Below are positions 8,448 through 17,632 of a stretch of DNA of 40,058 nt, piece after piece; within the stretch, counting starts at the first letter, position 1; every line of letters starts with the position of its first letter. A model generated the notes under the pieces. It had not been told where the DNA came from and did not search any database. It was given only the letters and a program-made list of their open reading frames with translations. The position numbers and the translations under genes are program-made. The stretch comes from Acidimicrobiia bacterium (GTDB lineage Bacteria; Actinomycetota; Acidimicrobiia; Spongiisociales; UBA5794): assembly GCA_030066265.1 (NCBI GenBank), contig JASJCF010000002.1, positions 1-40,058 of the forward strand, given 5' to 3'.

Positions 8448-10472
8448 TCAACCGTCGTCTCCGCCGCCTCCGCCTCCGCTGCTGCCGTCCGAGTAGACGC
8501 CGACCTGGAGTGTCACCGTCGACCCTGCCGGCGCCCACGTGCCTGACGCCGGATCCTGCCCCTGAACGATGTCGTTCTGGCTCTCTTCATCCACCGTGAC
8601 ATCCGATCTCGCAGCAAGCATGCCGATCTCCTGGAGAGTCTCGAGGGCTGCCTGCCAGGACAGACCGGCCACCGAAGGCAGCTGGATCGGACAGTTCACC
8701 GGCTCGCCGCTCGCCTCGCACGGGTGGACGAGATACTGCTCGGTCAAGGGTGCGTATCGCCACGTGAGCCGGAGGTCGATGTCCTCCCTGCCGTCGGGGT
8801 ACGTGACGACTCGGTTGACACGAACGAGGAACCCGTCGATCCCGCTGCGCTCCTTCACGCGCTGGCCGGGAACGAGCTCACCCTCCGTGTCGGCGATCAG
8901 CTCCTCTTCGAACTCGACGATGTCCTCTCGTTCGGAGGTCTCTGCACTGCACTCCTTGCCACCATTGTCACCGTAGATCTTCACGGTCACCGTGGTCGAC
9001 GAGTAAGTCGTCTTGATTACGACGGGCGCATCGGTGTTGTTGCGGAACCGGACGTCGGGATGGGGATACCCGAGCGTTGCCTCGATTCCCTCCGGGTAGC
9101 GACTGAACGAGAGGGAGTGCGGGCGGTGCTCCACGTCCTCGAGGCAGGCGTAGAAGACGGCGTTGAACAGCGTCGTTCCGAATTGGCTGACCCCGCCGCC
9201 GATGTTCGCCGGATGGTCGCAGCAGTAGGGCTGGCCGTTGATGATCGCAGGAGCGGCGACGTATCCCTTCGCTTCAGTTCGTTGACCGACGGCGTCGTTG
9301 ATGCTCCATTCGCGTCCAGGTTGAACAACGGCACCGTCGACGTCCTGGGCCATCTGCTGGATGTTGGTGACGCGGTCCTCACCCGAGGTGTAGGTGGTGC
9401 GGAAGCTCGCAAGGAGCTCGAGAGCGGTGTACGCCTCAGCGTCCTCGGTGGTGAAGGCCGGCTCGGCGCCGACCAGGAGGGGGAAGACGCCCTCACCGCC
9501 TCCGAGTGCGGCGTTCTTCATGGACACGAGCAGCCCCTCGACATCCAGGAGCGTCCCGTTGCTGCCAGGGACCACCGTGATCCGGTCAGTGGAAACGTCG
9601 ATGTCGAATTGGGCATCGACCGGTGCGAGCTCGAACTCCGATTGTCGGGGTTCGAGCATGCCGAGCACGGTTGCCTCGTCGAACGAGAGGGTGATCTCGG
9701 AGTTCTGTGCATCGACCTCGGCCCTCGCAGCCTCGGCGAGCTGGTCGGCGGTGAAGGTTGCCCGGAACGAGATGTCCTTGGCGGTGAGGGTGATGTCAGA
9801 GTCGATCATCAGCTCGAGTACTGCGGCAGCGCTTTCGACGTCGGCTCTCGTGAAGTTCGGCGTCGACTCGATCACCGGGAGGGTTGCACCGTTCTTGTCC
9901 AGGGTGGACATCTCGTCGACGATCATCCGTTGAGCGGTCAGGCGATCGATCTTCTCGCCTGCCCTGGGATAGTCGACGACGACCTCGCCGTCGGTGACCT
10001 CGAGCGCCCCGTCGAAGGCAGGGTTGGGGATCGCCGACTGCTCCCACGCCTCCAGCTCGGCTTCGATGGCCTCATCCGAGAACGCGAGCGGCAGGTCCAC
10101 GTCCTCGCTCGTGCCAAACGACGCGATCCAGGACCAGAAGTTGGCGAACATGCCGCCGTCTCGGCGGACCTCCATCGCATCAGAGACGGCTTCCGTCGTC
10201 GCAGCGGACAGCTCCACCGTCACGGGGGACAGCTTGAAGGTCGTGTCGTTGACCGTGAAGACCCCGGTGCTCTGCCTCAGTTCCTGCTCGTATGCCTCGA
10301 CGGTCACCAGGGCGTCGGACTCGGTCAGGCCACCGACGGGGATGCCGGCGATCGAGACATTCCGCGCTACGTGATCCTCGGATGTCGCACGGTCGGCCCA
10401 GTAGACGCCGAGCGGGAGGAGGAGGATCGAGAGCGGGCCGAGTACGACGAGTGCGATGCGAGGGAGGATCAT
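8448..10472 (-). CDS. VanW family protein with N-terminal TM/signal anchor, peptidoglycan-binding-like repeats, C-terminal PASTA-like domain and Gly/Asp tail
   Basis: GREWSINDAVGQRTEAKGYVAAPAI...NIGGGVSQFGTTLFNAVFYACLEDVEHRPHSLSFSRYPEGIEATLGYPHPDVRFRNN (VanW); VAGLSWQAALETLQEIGMLAAR...QGQDPASGTWAPAGSTVTLQVG (PASTA). Confidence 0.9.
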   Translation of the reverse strand: MILPRIALVVLGPLSILLLPLGVYWADRATSEDHVARNVSIAGIPVGGLTESDALVTVEAYEQELRQSTGVFTVNDTTFKLSPVTVELSAATTEAVSDAMEVRRDGGMFANFWSWIASFGTSEDVDLPLAFSDEAIEAELEAWEQSAIPNPAFDGALEVTDGEVVVDYPRAGEKIDRLTAQRMIVDEMSTLDKNGATLPVIESTPNFTRADVESAAAVLELMIDSDITLTAKDISFRATFTADQLAEAARAEVDAQNSEITLSFDEATVLGMLEPRQSEFELAPVDAQFDIDVSTDRITVVPGSNGTLLDVEGLLVSMKNAALGGGEGVFPLLVGAEPAFTTEDAEAYTALELLASFRTTYTSGEDRVTNIQQMAQDVDGAVVQPGREWSINDAVGQRTEAKGYVAAPAIINGQPYCCDHPANIGGGVSQFGTTLFNAVFYACLEDVEHRPHSLSFSRYPEGIEATLGYPHPDVRFRNNTDAPVVIKTTYSSTTVTVKIYGDNGGKECSAETSEREDIVEFEEELIADTEGELVPGQRVKERSGIDGFLVRVNRVVTYPDGREDIDLRLTWRYAPLTEQYLVHPCEASGEPVNCPIQLPSVAGLSWQAALETLQEIGMLAARSDVTVDEESQNDIVQGQDPASGTWAPAGSTVTLQVGVYSDGSSGGGGGGDDG

Positions 10473-10551
10473 GGCCGATCGTGTGGGGGCGGTGCGAAAG
10501 TGTAGGTTCGAGGTCCAATAAGCGGATGGACCTGGGGCGGCTCAGCGAGGC

Positions 10552-12675
10552 TCAGTCGCCACCGTCTCCACCGCCATCACCGTCACCACCGCCGCCATCA
10601 CCGTCACCACCGCCGTCACCACCGCCTCCATCACCGCCGCTGTACTGGCCGATGACGATCGTGATCGCAGTTCCGGGCGGTTGCCATCCTCCGGGGCTCG
10701 ACGACAGCACGACGCCGCCCTGGGCAGGATCCGATGTCTCCTCGAACGTCACCGAGACCGGGAAGCCCGCAGCCTCGAGTGTTGCCGTCGCCGAGGCCTG
10801 ATCCAAGCCTCCGACTCCCGGAACCTGGATCGGGCAGACTCCGTTGCCGCCGACCCTCGGGTCGCACGGATGGAGCAGGATCACGTTCTTCCCGCCGCGG
10901 TAGCGCCAGTAGAAGGGCTCCCGATCGATCTCGTTTCCCTGAGCGTCGTAGAAGATTCTCGTGTTGGTGACACTCCAACCCTTCGACCCGCCGGACTTCG
11001 TGACCTCGTCACCGGGCAGAACCACGCCATCGGGGTCGGCCTGATACTCCCGGACGGGATCGGTGACGTTGGAGCGCTCTGATCGCGCAGTGCCGCACGT
11101 GACGCCGTTCTGATTGCCGAAGAACGTGACGGTCACGGATCGATTGGTGTACGAGGTCCGGATGATCACTGGAGCCTCGGAGTTGTTGCGGAAGGCGACG
11201 TCGGGGCTCGGGTATCCGAGCGTGGCTTCCCGCCCCTCGGGGTACTTCGTGAAGTAGATGCTGTGGGGCGTATGCGTGACGTCCTCGTAGCAGCCGAAGT
11301 AGATGGCGTTGAAGATGGTCGTGCCGAACTGGCTGACGCCCCCGCCCACGTTGACCGGTTCTTCCTCACACGACAGCTCGCCCTTGACGATGGCGCAGTC
11401 GTACTTGAACCCCTTCTCGAGGGTTCGGCGTCCCACGTGGTCGTTGACGGAGAACGTGTCCCCCGGCCACACGATGGTGTCATCCACGAGGTCGGCCATG
11501 AGCCTGATGTTGTGCGCACGGTTGACGCCGGGCATGTACGTGGTGAACTCCGACACCTCGTACAGCTCGCCATATGCCTCGGCCATCTCGGTCGTGAATG
11601 GAGGGAGGGCGTCGAGGATGATCGGCAGCTCACCGGTTCCATCACCTCGAGCGGCCAGTTCCACGGCGGCGGCGACCTCTGCGACATCGATCGTGGTCCC
11701 GTTCTTGTGGGGAACGAGCCGAACGGTGTCATCGGCGGGGAGGTCCGAAGGGTCCTGCTTGCTGTCCTTGATGCGGTAGTTCTCGTCCACGTCCTCGAAG
11801 TCGTCCACCAGAGTGGTCGCCCACGTGGCGTCCACCGGAGCGAGCTCGAGATCGGGTTGTGCAGCCTCGATCAGCGGCTCGAACACGGAGTGATCGAAGG
11901 CGAACGCGATGGTTGCGGGTACCTCGTCCGTGACCTCGGCCGACAGTGACCGAGCCACGTCTTGCGCTTCGACCGTGAACTCGAAGTCGTACTCGTCCTG
12001 GCGCAGGGTCACGGTCGTTGCCATGATCCGATCCGCCTCTGCTTCCGCTGCGTCGAAATCGGCGTTCGTGAGCGTGGGAAAGGAGGCTGCCGTGGGGAGC
12101 ACGATCACCTCGTCGGAGCCGACACGCAACGATTCGAGGATCAGCGATTCCGCCTGGTCCCGATCGATGGCTTCGCCGTCCCTCGGGTACTCGACTTCGA
12201 CGTTTCCGCTCACGATTGCGATCGAGCCTTCGAACGCGGGATTGGGGATTGCCTCTGCCTCCCACACGCGGAGCTGCTCCTCGAGCAAGTCGGCGTCGAT
12301 CGAAGCTGACATCGACACTTCGACGGCGCTCGTGAAGGCCATGATCCAGTCCGTGATGCCCTCTCGCCGCTGCTCCATCGCAGCATCGATCGCCGTCTCC
12401 GTGTCGAAGGTGAGCCCAACTGCCGCGGGATCCAGCGTGAAGGTCTGGCCGTTCACCTGCACGGTTGCCGGTTGTGCGGTCAGAGCATCCGTGTAGGCGG
12501 TTACGGCAGCGGTCGCCTCGTCAGCGGTCTGGCGCGCCACGTCGACGCCGGCGATGGTGACATTGCGGGCCACGCGATCGGACGCCGCTGCGCTGTCGAT
12601 CATGTAGATCGAGACCGGCATCAGCAAGATGAACACCGGCATGGCGATGAGGAGAAGCGCACGAAGTCGAATCAT
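10552..12675 (-). CDS. VanW family protein, second paralogue, PASTA-like domain and long Gly/Asp C-terminal tail
   Basis: Start MIRLRALLLIAMPVFILLMPVSIYMID at 12675; NVGGGVSQFGTTIFNAIYFGCYEDVTHTPHSIYFTKYPEGREATLGYPSPDVAFRNN; GLDQASATATLEAAGFPVSVTFEETSD...GGWQPPGTAITIVIG. Confidence 0.9.
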   Translation of the reverse strand: MIRLRALLLIAMPVFILLMPVSIYMIDSAAASDRVARNVTIAGVDVARQTADEATAAVTAYTDALTAQPATVQVNGQTFTLDPAAVGLTFDTETAIDAAMEQRREGITDWIMAFTSAVEVSMSASIDADLLEEQLRVWEAEAIPNPAFEGSIAIVSGNVEVEYPRDGEAIDRDQAESLILESLRVGSDEVIVLPTAASFPTLTNADFDAAEAEADRIMATTVTLRQDEYDFEFTVEAQDVARSLSAEVTDEVPATIAFAFDHSVFEPLIEAAQPDLELAPVDATWATTLVDDFEDVDENYRIKDSKQDPSDLPADDTVRLVPHKNGTTIDVAEVAAAVELAARGDGTGELPIILDALPPFTTEMAEAYGELYEVSEFTTYMPGVNRAHNIRLMADLVDDTIVWPGDTFSVNDHVGRRTLEKGFKYDCAIVKGELSCEEEPVNVGGGVSQFGTTIFNAIYFGCYEDVTHTPHSIYFTKYPEGREATLGYPSPDVAFRNNSEAPVIIRTSYTNRSVTVTFFGNQNGVTCGTARSERSNVTDPVREYQADPDGVVLPGDEVTKSGGSKGWSVTNTRIFYDAQGNEIDREPFYWRYRGGKNVILLHPCDPRVGGNGVCPIQVPGVGGLDQASATATLEAAGFPVSVTFEETSDPAQGGVVLSSSPGGWQPPGTAITIVIGQYSGGDGGGGDGGGDGDGGGGDGDGGGDGGD
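10571..10612. repeat. Direct tandem repeat (21-bp period) encoding the Gly/Asp-rich tail
   Basis: CCGCCATCACCGTCACCACCG-type unit repeated at 10571 and 10592, embedded in degenerate CCACCGCC/TCACCG runs 10558-10641. Confidence 0.7.
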
Positions 12676-12783
12676 GGTTTGGGAAGCTCGAAAGTCCTGG
12701 CGACAGATTGGCGAGTATATGAATCCGTCCCGAATAGCTCTTGGGTTTCGCGCCTTCCGGCACGCTCGCCGTACGCTTTGACG

Positions 12784-13560
12784 GTGAAGCGGCTCTCGGC
12801 GGTTCCATCGGGCGAGCCCATCGCCATCTCGGCCACCCTCTTCGTGACCTATCGTCGGTGCCCACAGCAGGCGCTGGCGAGGCTGCGTGGCGTCTACCCC
12901 GAGCCGAGCCGAGCAACCTTCAAAGGTGCCCTCGCCCATCGCATCTTCGCCCGTCACCTCACCGATGGGCCGATCGGTGAGGAAGGCTTCAACCTCGTGT
13001 GTCGCCAGGAGACCGGGGCGAACCTCTCGGGTCAGATGGCCGCCGCGGGACTGAGGAAACCCTCCGAGTTCGACGCCGTGGTGTCCGAGATCGCCGATCT
13101 CTACGAGCGATTCCGCAGGCTCCCCGCCGATGGCTTCACGTCGGCGGAGGTGGCCTTCGACCACGATGTCACGGACGACATCGCGGTCCGGGGACGGATC
13201 GACGCAGTCTTCGAGGGCGATGCCGGAGCCCGGCTCGTCGACTGGAAGACGGGCTCCGACCTCGGGCACGACGTCGAGGCCCAGCTCGGCTTCTATGCCT
13301 TCACCTGGTCGCTCGAGAACGGGTCGCCGCCTGCCGAGACGGTTGCCGTCTCGCTCGCGACGGGCGAGCGCGTCGCCTCCAACCCGTCAGCCGATGACGT
13401 TGCCGCGATCGAGGACGAGGTGGCGTCGATGGTGGTCGCCCTTCGGTCGGCCTTGGAAGCAGAGACTGACCTCAGCCGGACTGCAGGCCCGTACTGTCGA
13501 TGGTGCCCGATCTGCCCGGAGTGCTCGGAGGGCAAGGCTGCCGTTGCGCTGCTCGGCTGA
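12784..13560 (+). CDS. Stand-alone PD-(D/E)XK (RecB/Cas4-like) nuclease with putative Fe-S cluster
   Basis: ATLFVTYRRCPQQALARLRG; FKGALAHRIFARHL; VRGRIDAVFEGDAGARLVDWKTGSD; QLGFYAFTW; YCRWCPICPEC. Confidence 0.85.
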   Translation: MKRLSAVPSGEPIAISATLFVTYRRCPQQALARLRGVYPEPSRATFKGALAHRIFARHLTDGPIGEEGFNLVCRQETGANLSGQMAAAGLRKPSEFDAVVSEIADLYERFRRLPADGFTSAEVAFDHDVTDDIAVRGRIDAVFEGDAGARLVDWKTGSDLGHDVEAQLGFYAFTWSLENGSPPAETVAVSLATGERVASNPSADDVAAIEDEVASMVVALRSALEAETDLSRTAGPYCRWCPICPECSEGKAAVALLG

Positions 13561-13602
13561 ACGTCTCGGAGTGTCGGCGAGGCGGCCATACTCGTTCGTC
13601 TC

Positions 13603-14451
13603 ATGAGTCGGAGCATCCTCGCAATCCACGCACACCCTGACGACGAATCGTCCAAGGGTGCCGGCACGGTTGCTCGCTACACGGACGACGGCGTACACGC
13701 CGTGCTCGTCACGGCGACCGGAGGTGAGGCGGGCGACATCCTCAATCCGGCGATGGAGCATCCCGACATTGCCGCGAACCTCGCAAGGATCCGTCAGCGT
13801 GAACTCGAGGATGCCGCCCACATCATCGGCTACGACGAGGTGATCATGCTCGGGTACCGGGATTCGGGTATGCCCGACAGCGACGACAACCGCCGCGCTG
13901 ACGCCTTCTGCAACCAGCCCCACGACGAGGTCTTGGAGCGTCTCGTGACCATCGTGCGGGCCCAGCAGCCCGATGTCGTCCTGGGCTACGACGATCACGA
14001 GTTCTATCCCCACCCCGATCATCTCTTCGTCCACCGCCTGTCGCTCGACGTGTTCGCCGCTGCATCCGATCCACGGCGGTTCCCCGATGCCGGTGCGCCG
14101 TGGCAGGTCTCGAGGCTGTTCGCTCCCGTCTTCACGATCGAACGGATCGTCACCCTCCACGAGGCGATGCTGGCGCGCCTCGGAACCTCGCCCTACGAGC
14201 GCTGGATCGAACGGATCACCGAGAGTGAGGAACCAGACCGCCTCATCGTCAAGGTCGACGTCACGGGGTACGTGGAGCGCGGTCGCGATGCCCTTCGGGC
14301 CCACCGGACCCAGATCGACCCGGACGGGTTCTGGTTCATGGCGCCGACTGAGCTCGTCGAGGAGGTCTATCCCTGGGAGGACTTCGAACTCCTGGCGACA
14401 TCGGGCGAAGGGGCTCTCGCCGACGGGGACCTCTTCGCGGGCATTCCCTGA
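13603..14451 (+). CDS. mca: Mycothiol S-conjugate amidase-like PIG-L deacetylase
   Basis: ILAIHAHPDDESSKGAGTVARYTDDGVHAVLVTATGGEAGDILNPAM; YPHPDHLFVHRLSLDVF; RDALRAHRTQIDPDGFWF; LFAGIP. Confidence 0.9.
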   Translation: MSRSILAIHAHPDDESSKGAGTVARYTDDGVHAVLVTATGGEAGDILNPAMEHPDIAANLARIRQRELEDAAHIIGYDEVIMLGYRDSGMPDSDDNRRADAFCNQPHDEVLERLVTIVRAQQPDVVLGYDDHEFYPHPDHLFVHRLSLDVFAAASDPRRFPDAGAPWQVSRLFAPVFTIERIVTLHEAMLARLGTSPYERWIERITESEEPDRLIVKVDVTGYVERGRDALRAHRTQIDPDGFWFMAPTELVEEVYPWEDFELLATSGEGALADGDLFAGIP

Positions 14452-14503
14452 GTGGCACACTCGATCGATCCGCTGCGACGAGTCGATCTGCTGGAATGAG
14501 ACG

Positions 14504-15802
14504 ATGACGACGATCGGGGAGCTCCGGGAGGCTTTGGAGGACATCCCGGGGCCGCTCCTGGATCAGGATGACACCCGGGTCCTCACGGAGACCAAGACGA
14601 GCCTCGACGCCCTCGAGAGCCTCGACATCGTTCCGACCGTGGTGGTCTTCGCCGGGAGCTCGGGTTCCGGAAAGTCGTCGCTGGTCAATGCAACGCTCGG
14701 AACCGATGTCGTCCCCGTCGGTCCGATCCGTCCGACGACGGAACGCGTGATGATGATCGGGAGCTCCGGCCCGGTGTCCCTATCCGCCCGATCCGAGTAT
14801 CTCCACGTTCCCAGCGTCCGGCCGGGCCTGCTGGTGATCGACACGCCGCCCTGGGAGCACGATCCCGACGGGGTCGAGTCGTCCGTCGCTGCTGCGGATC
14901 TCGTCGCCATCGTCGTGACACCGCTGCGGTACGCAGATGCGGCCGTTGCGAGACTGGTTGCGAGGATCGACGATGGTCGCCCCTCGGCACTGGTCCTCAA
15001 CCGGGTCGATGTCGATCCGGAAGAGCTCGAGGTGCTCCTGACGTCGGTCGAGGAACGCTTCGGCGTCGTCCCCCTCGTGGTCCGGGAGGGGGAGTCGATG
15101 GCGCAGGCAGCGACCCACTTGGTCGAGGCGCTTCGGATCGATTCGGTCGAGTATCAGCGCTCCGCCGTGCTCCGATCGGCTGCTGCCTCGGGTAGCACCT
15201 TCCTCGCCCGTCGGATGGGCCAGGTTGCGGTCGAGCTCCAACGTCTGTCCGCTGCGGTCGGACGAGTGGGCCAGGACTCCACGGGGTTCACGGGGCCGTT
15301 GGTGCTGACGGACGATTGGGACACGACGAGGGATGCGCTCGTGCGCCTCGCCGTTGCGGGAGCTGAGGCGCTCGACGACGACATCCTGAGCCGCGGGGGG
15401 CCGCTTGCCCCGAGGGTTCTCGACTCGCTGAGCCCGGTCGATACGGAAGCTGCCGGTCGAGCCTTCGACGCTTGGAGGATCGATACCACCACTGCGTTCT
15501 CCGCAAGCGCAACGATTCGGTGGCGCCGCAGAGCGGCCGAGTCCACCATCGAACGGCACGGATGGCGAATCGCCGTCCACGAAGGGGTCAAGGTCCCATC
15601 GCGGTTCCGGCGCATGTTGGGAGACCGACTCGCCACCGTTGCAGACCAACAGGCACGGCGCCTACGCGTCGAAATCGATGCCGTGCGCACGGACCGGTTG
15701 CAGCAATGGCGGACCACGATCGAGGAGTTGGGCGACTACGCACCGGGCACGCTCCTCGCAGCCGCACGGCAGTTCGATCGCTCGGATACGCACGATGGCT
15801 GA
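14504..15802 (+). CDS. P-loop GTPase (dynamin/YfjP-like), first of a pair
   Basis: Start MTTIGELREALEDIPG; G1 GSSGSGKSSLVNATLG, G2 RPTTE, G3-like DTPP, G4 NRVD. Confidence 0.8.
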   Translation: MTTIGELREALEDIPGPLLDQDDTRVLTETKTSLDALESLDIVPTVVVFAGSSGSGKSSLVNATLGTDVVPVGPIRPTTERVMMIGSSGPVSLSARSEYLHVPSVRPGLLVIDTPPWEHDPDGVESSVAAADLVAIVVTPLRYADAAVARLVARIDDGRPSALVLNRVDVDPEELEVLLTSVEERFGVVPLVVREGESMAQAATHLVEALRIDSVEYQRSAVLRSAAASGSTFLARRMGQVAVELQRLSAAVGRVGQDSTGFTGPLVLTDDWDTTRDALVRLAVAGAEALDDDILSRGGPLAPRVLDSLSPVDTEAAGRAFDAWRIDTTTAFSASATIRWRRRAAESTIERHGWRIAVHEGVKVPSRFRRMLGDRLATVADQQARRLRVEIDAVRTDRLQQWRTTIEELGDYAPGTLLAAARQFDRSDTHDG

Positions 15803-16709
15803 CCTTCGCACCCTCCTGGATCTCGCCGATCTCGCCACCGTTCGCTCGTCGGGCGTGGTGTCGGAATCGACGACGGCTGATCTGGCGGCACAGGTCCAGC
15901 GTGCGCGGCTCCGGATGGGCTTTCTCGGCGACGCTCTGGTCATCGCCCTCGCCGGTGGCACCGGCACGGGCAAGTCGTCGATCGTCAACGCGCTCGTGGG
16001 CCACCAGGTCGTCGAGACCGGTGTGGTCCGTCCCACCACGGACAAGGCCACGGCGATCGTTCCGGCGGTGATTCACGGCGACCTCGGGACCCTTCTCGAG
16101 TCGATGGCGATCGATGAGCTGGTGCGGGTCGAGGGATGGTCCGATCTCGTGCTCGTCGACATGCCCGACATCGATTCCACCGAGGAGGCTCACCGAGCGA
16201 TCGTCGAGGAGGTGCTTCCTCGGGTCGATGCCGTGGCCTGGGTCCTCGATCCCGAGAAGTACGCGGATCCGCTGCTCCACGACGTGTTCCTCGCACGGCT
16301 CGTGCCGTACGAATCCCAGTTCGTGTTCGTTCTGAATCAATCCGACCGGCTCGGTGACAGCGTCGGTGAGGTGGTGGCCGACCTGGAGGAGCTGTTGCGC
16401 CGAGATGGCTTCGCCGAGCCGGTCGTCGTGTCGTGCATCGCCGTCGACCGCCCCGACCACGATGCAGATGTCACGAGGCTTGCCGCGGTCCTCGACGACC
16501 ATCTCGATGCGAAGTCGACGGCGATCGCAAAGATCGCCGTCGACCTACGCGCAGCGGCGAATGGAGCGTGGTCCGAGGTTCGTGCACCGTCCGACGATGG
16601 GGATGACATCGAGCGTGCGGCCCTAGCGGCGGCGACGTTCGTAGGGTTGGGCGTCCAGGCGTATGAAGTCGAAGTTGCCCACCGGAGGCATCGTCAGGTG
16701 AGCGAATGA
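15795..16709 (+). CDS. P-loop GTPase (dynamin/YfjP-like), second of a pair
   Basis: Start MADLRTLLDLADLATVRSSG; G1 GGTGTGKSSIVNALVG, G2 VRPTTDKAT, G3-like DMPDIDS, G4 NQSD; overlaps upstream gene by 8 nt. Confidence 0.82.
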   Translation: MADLRTLLDLADLATVRSSGVVSESTTADLAAQVQRARLRMGFLGDALVIALAGGTGTGKSSIVNALVGHQVVETGVVRPTTDKATAIVPAVIHGDLGTLLESMAIDELVRVEGWSDLVLVDMPDIDSTEEAHRAIVEEVLPRVDAVAWVLDPEKYADPLLHDVFLARLVPYESQFVFVLNQSDRLGDSVGEVVADLEELLRRDGFAEPVVVSCIAVDRPDHDADVTRLAAVLDDHLDAKSTAIAKIAVDLRAAANGAWSEVRAPSDDGDDIERAALAAATFVGLGVQAYEVEVAHRRHRQVSE

Positions 16710-17632
16710 GCGATATCGGAGACTGGTTCAGCGACTTCTGGGCCGAATACGGATACGAAGTCGGTGCGACTCTCGCCGTGATCGTGGCGGGCATCGTCGT
16801 GCTGATGCTGATCCGGGGTGCCGTCCGCCGTTGGCTCAGCCGTGTCCAATCGAAGTTCGTCGAGTCCGACGAACACGATGAGCGTGAGCGCGGCCAGCGA
16901 TACGTCACGATCACGCAGGTCGTTCGGATCGTGAGCATGATCACCGTGTGGCTGGTCGTCGGGCTGACGGTGATGGCGATCTGGGGATTGCCGCTCGGTC
17001 CGCTCGTTGCCGTGGGCGCCACGTTGGGCGTCGGCCTCGGCTTCGGAGCCCAGAGCTTCGTGGCAGATGTGATCGGTGGGTTCTTCGTGCTCGTCGAGGA
17101 CCAATACCGCGTGGGGGATGTCGTGAGGATCTCGGACGTCTCGGGGCAGGTCGAGGAGATCACGCTCCGGACCACGGTGCTGCGGGATCTCGACGGCAAC
17201 CGGCATCACGTGCCCAACGGCCACGACAGTGTCGTGACCAACCTCACGTCCGAATGGACACGTGTGGTCATCGACACTCCTGTGAGCTACGACACGGATC
17301 TGGATCAGGCGATGCGCGTGATCGAGGAGGAGGCTCGGGCTCTGTACGGCGAAGAGCAGTGGGAGAGCTCATTCCTCGAAGAACCGGTGATGCTCGGCGT
17401 CGAGCGGCTGGACGGGTCGTCGATCAGCATCCGCCTCCTGCTCACGACGGTTGGCGATGATCAATGGCCGATTCGGAGGGCCCTGCTCAAGCGGCTGAAG
17501 GAGCGCCTCGACGCAGAGGGCATCGAGATCCCATACCAGTACATCAACGTGATCCACGCCTATGCGGGATCCCCACCTGACGAATCCTCAGCGCCTGCTT
17601 CGTCGTCGGGGGGCGGTGTGGAGTCGGTCTGA
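16706..17632 (+). CDS. MscS-family small-conductance mechanosensitive channel
   Basis: GPLVAVGATLGVGLGFGAQSFVADVIGGFFVLVEDQYRVGDVVRISDVSGQVEEITLRTTVLRDLDGNRHHVPNG; ATGA overlap with upstream GTPase. Confidence 0.93.
   Translation: MSDIGDWFSDFWAEYGYEVGATLAVIVAGIVVLMLIRGAVRRWLSRVQSKFVESDEHDERERGQRYVTITQVVRIVSMITVWLVVGLTVMAIWGLPLGPLVAVGATLGVGLGFGAQSFVADVIGGFFVLVEDQYRVGDVVRISDVSGQVEEITLRTTVLRDLDGNRHHVPNGHDSVVTNLTSEWTRVVIDTPVSYDTDLDQAMRVIEEEARALYGEEQWESSFLEEPVMLGVERLDGSSISIRLLLTTVGDDQWPIRRALLKRLKERLDAEGIEIPYQYINVIHAYAGSPPDESSAPASSSGGGVESV

Noticed and set aside
8724-10505. 593-aa plus-strand ORF
   Set aside because: Antisense to the well-supported VanW gene; no recognisable motifs. Long antisense ORFs are expected at this GC content.
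10558-10641. Possible CRISPR-like or satellite array
   Set aside because: Repeats are in-frame codons for a Gly/Asp tail, too short and degenerate, with no spacers.
12784-13560. Cas4 of a CRISPR system
   Set aside because: No CRISPR repeats or other cas genes in the window; kept as a generic RecB-family nuclease.
13387-14544. 385-aa minus-strand ORF
   Set aside because: Antisense of mca; composition typical of a GC-rich shadow frame.
14504-17632. Known anti-phage defence island
   Set aside because: Neighbours are housekeeping genes, no integrase, toxin, methylase or canonical defence effector; membrane-stress role preferred.
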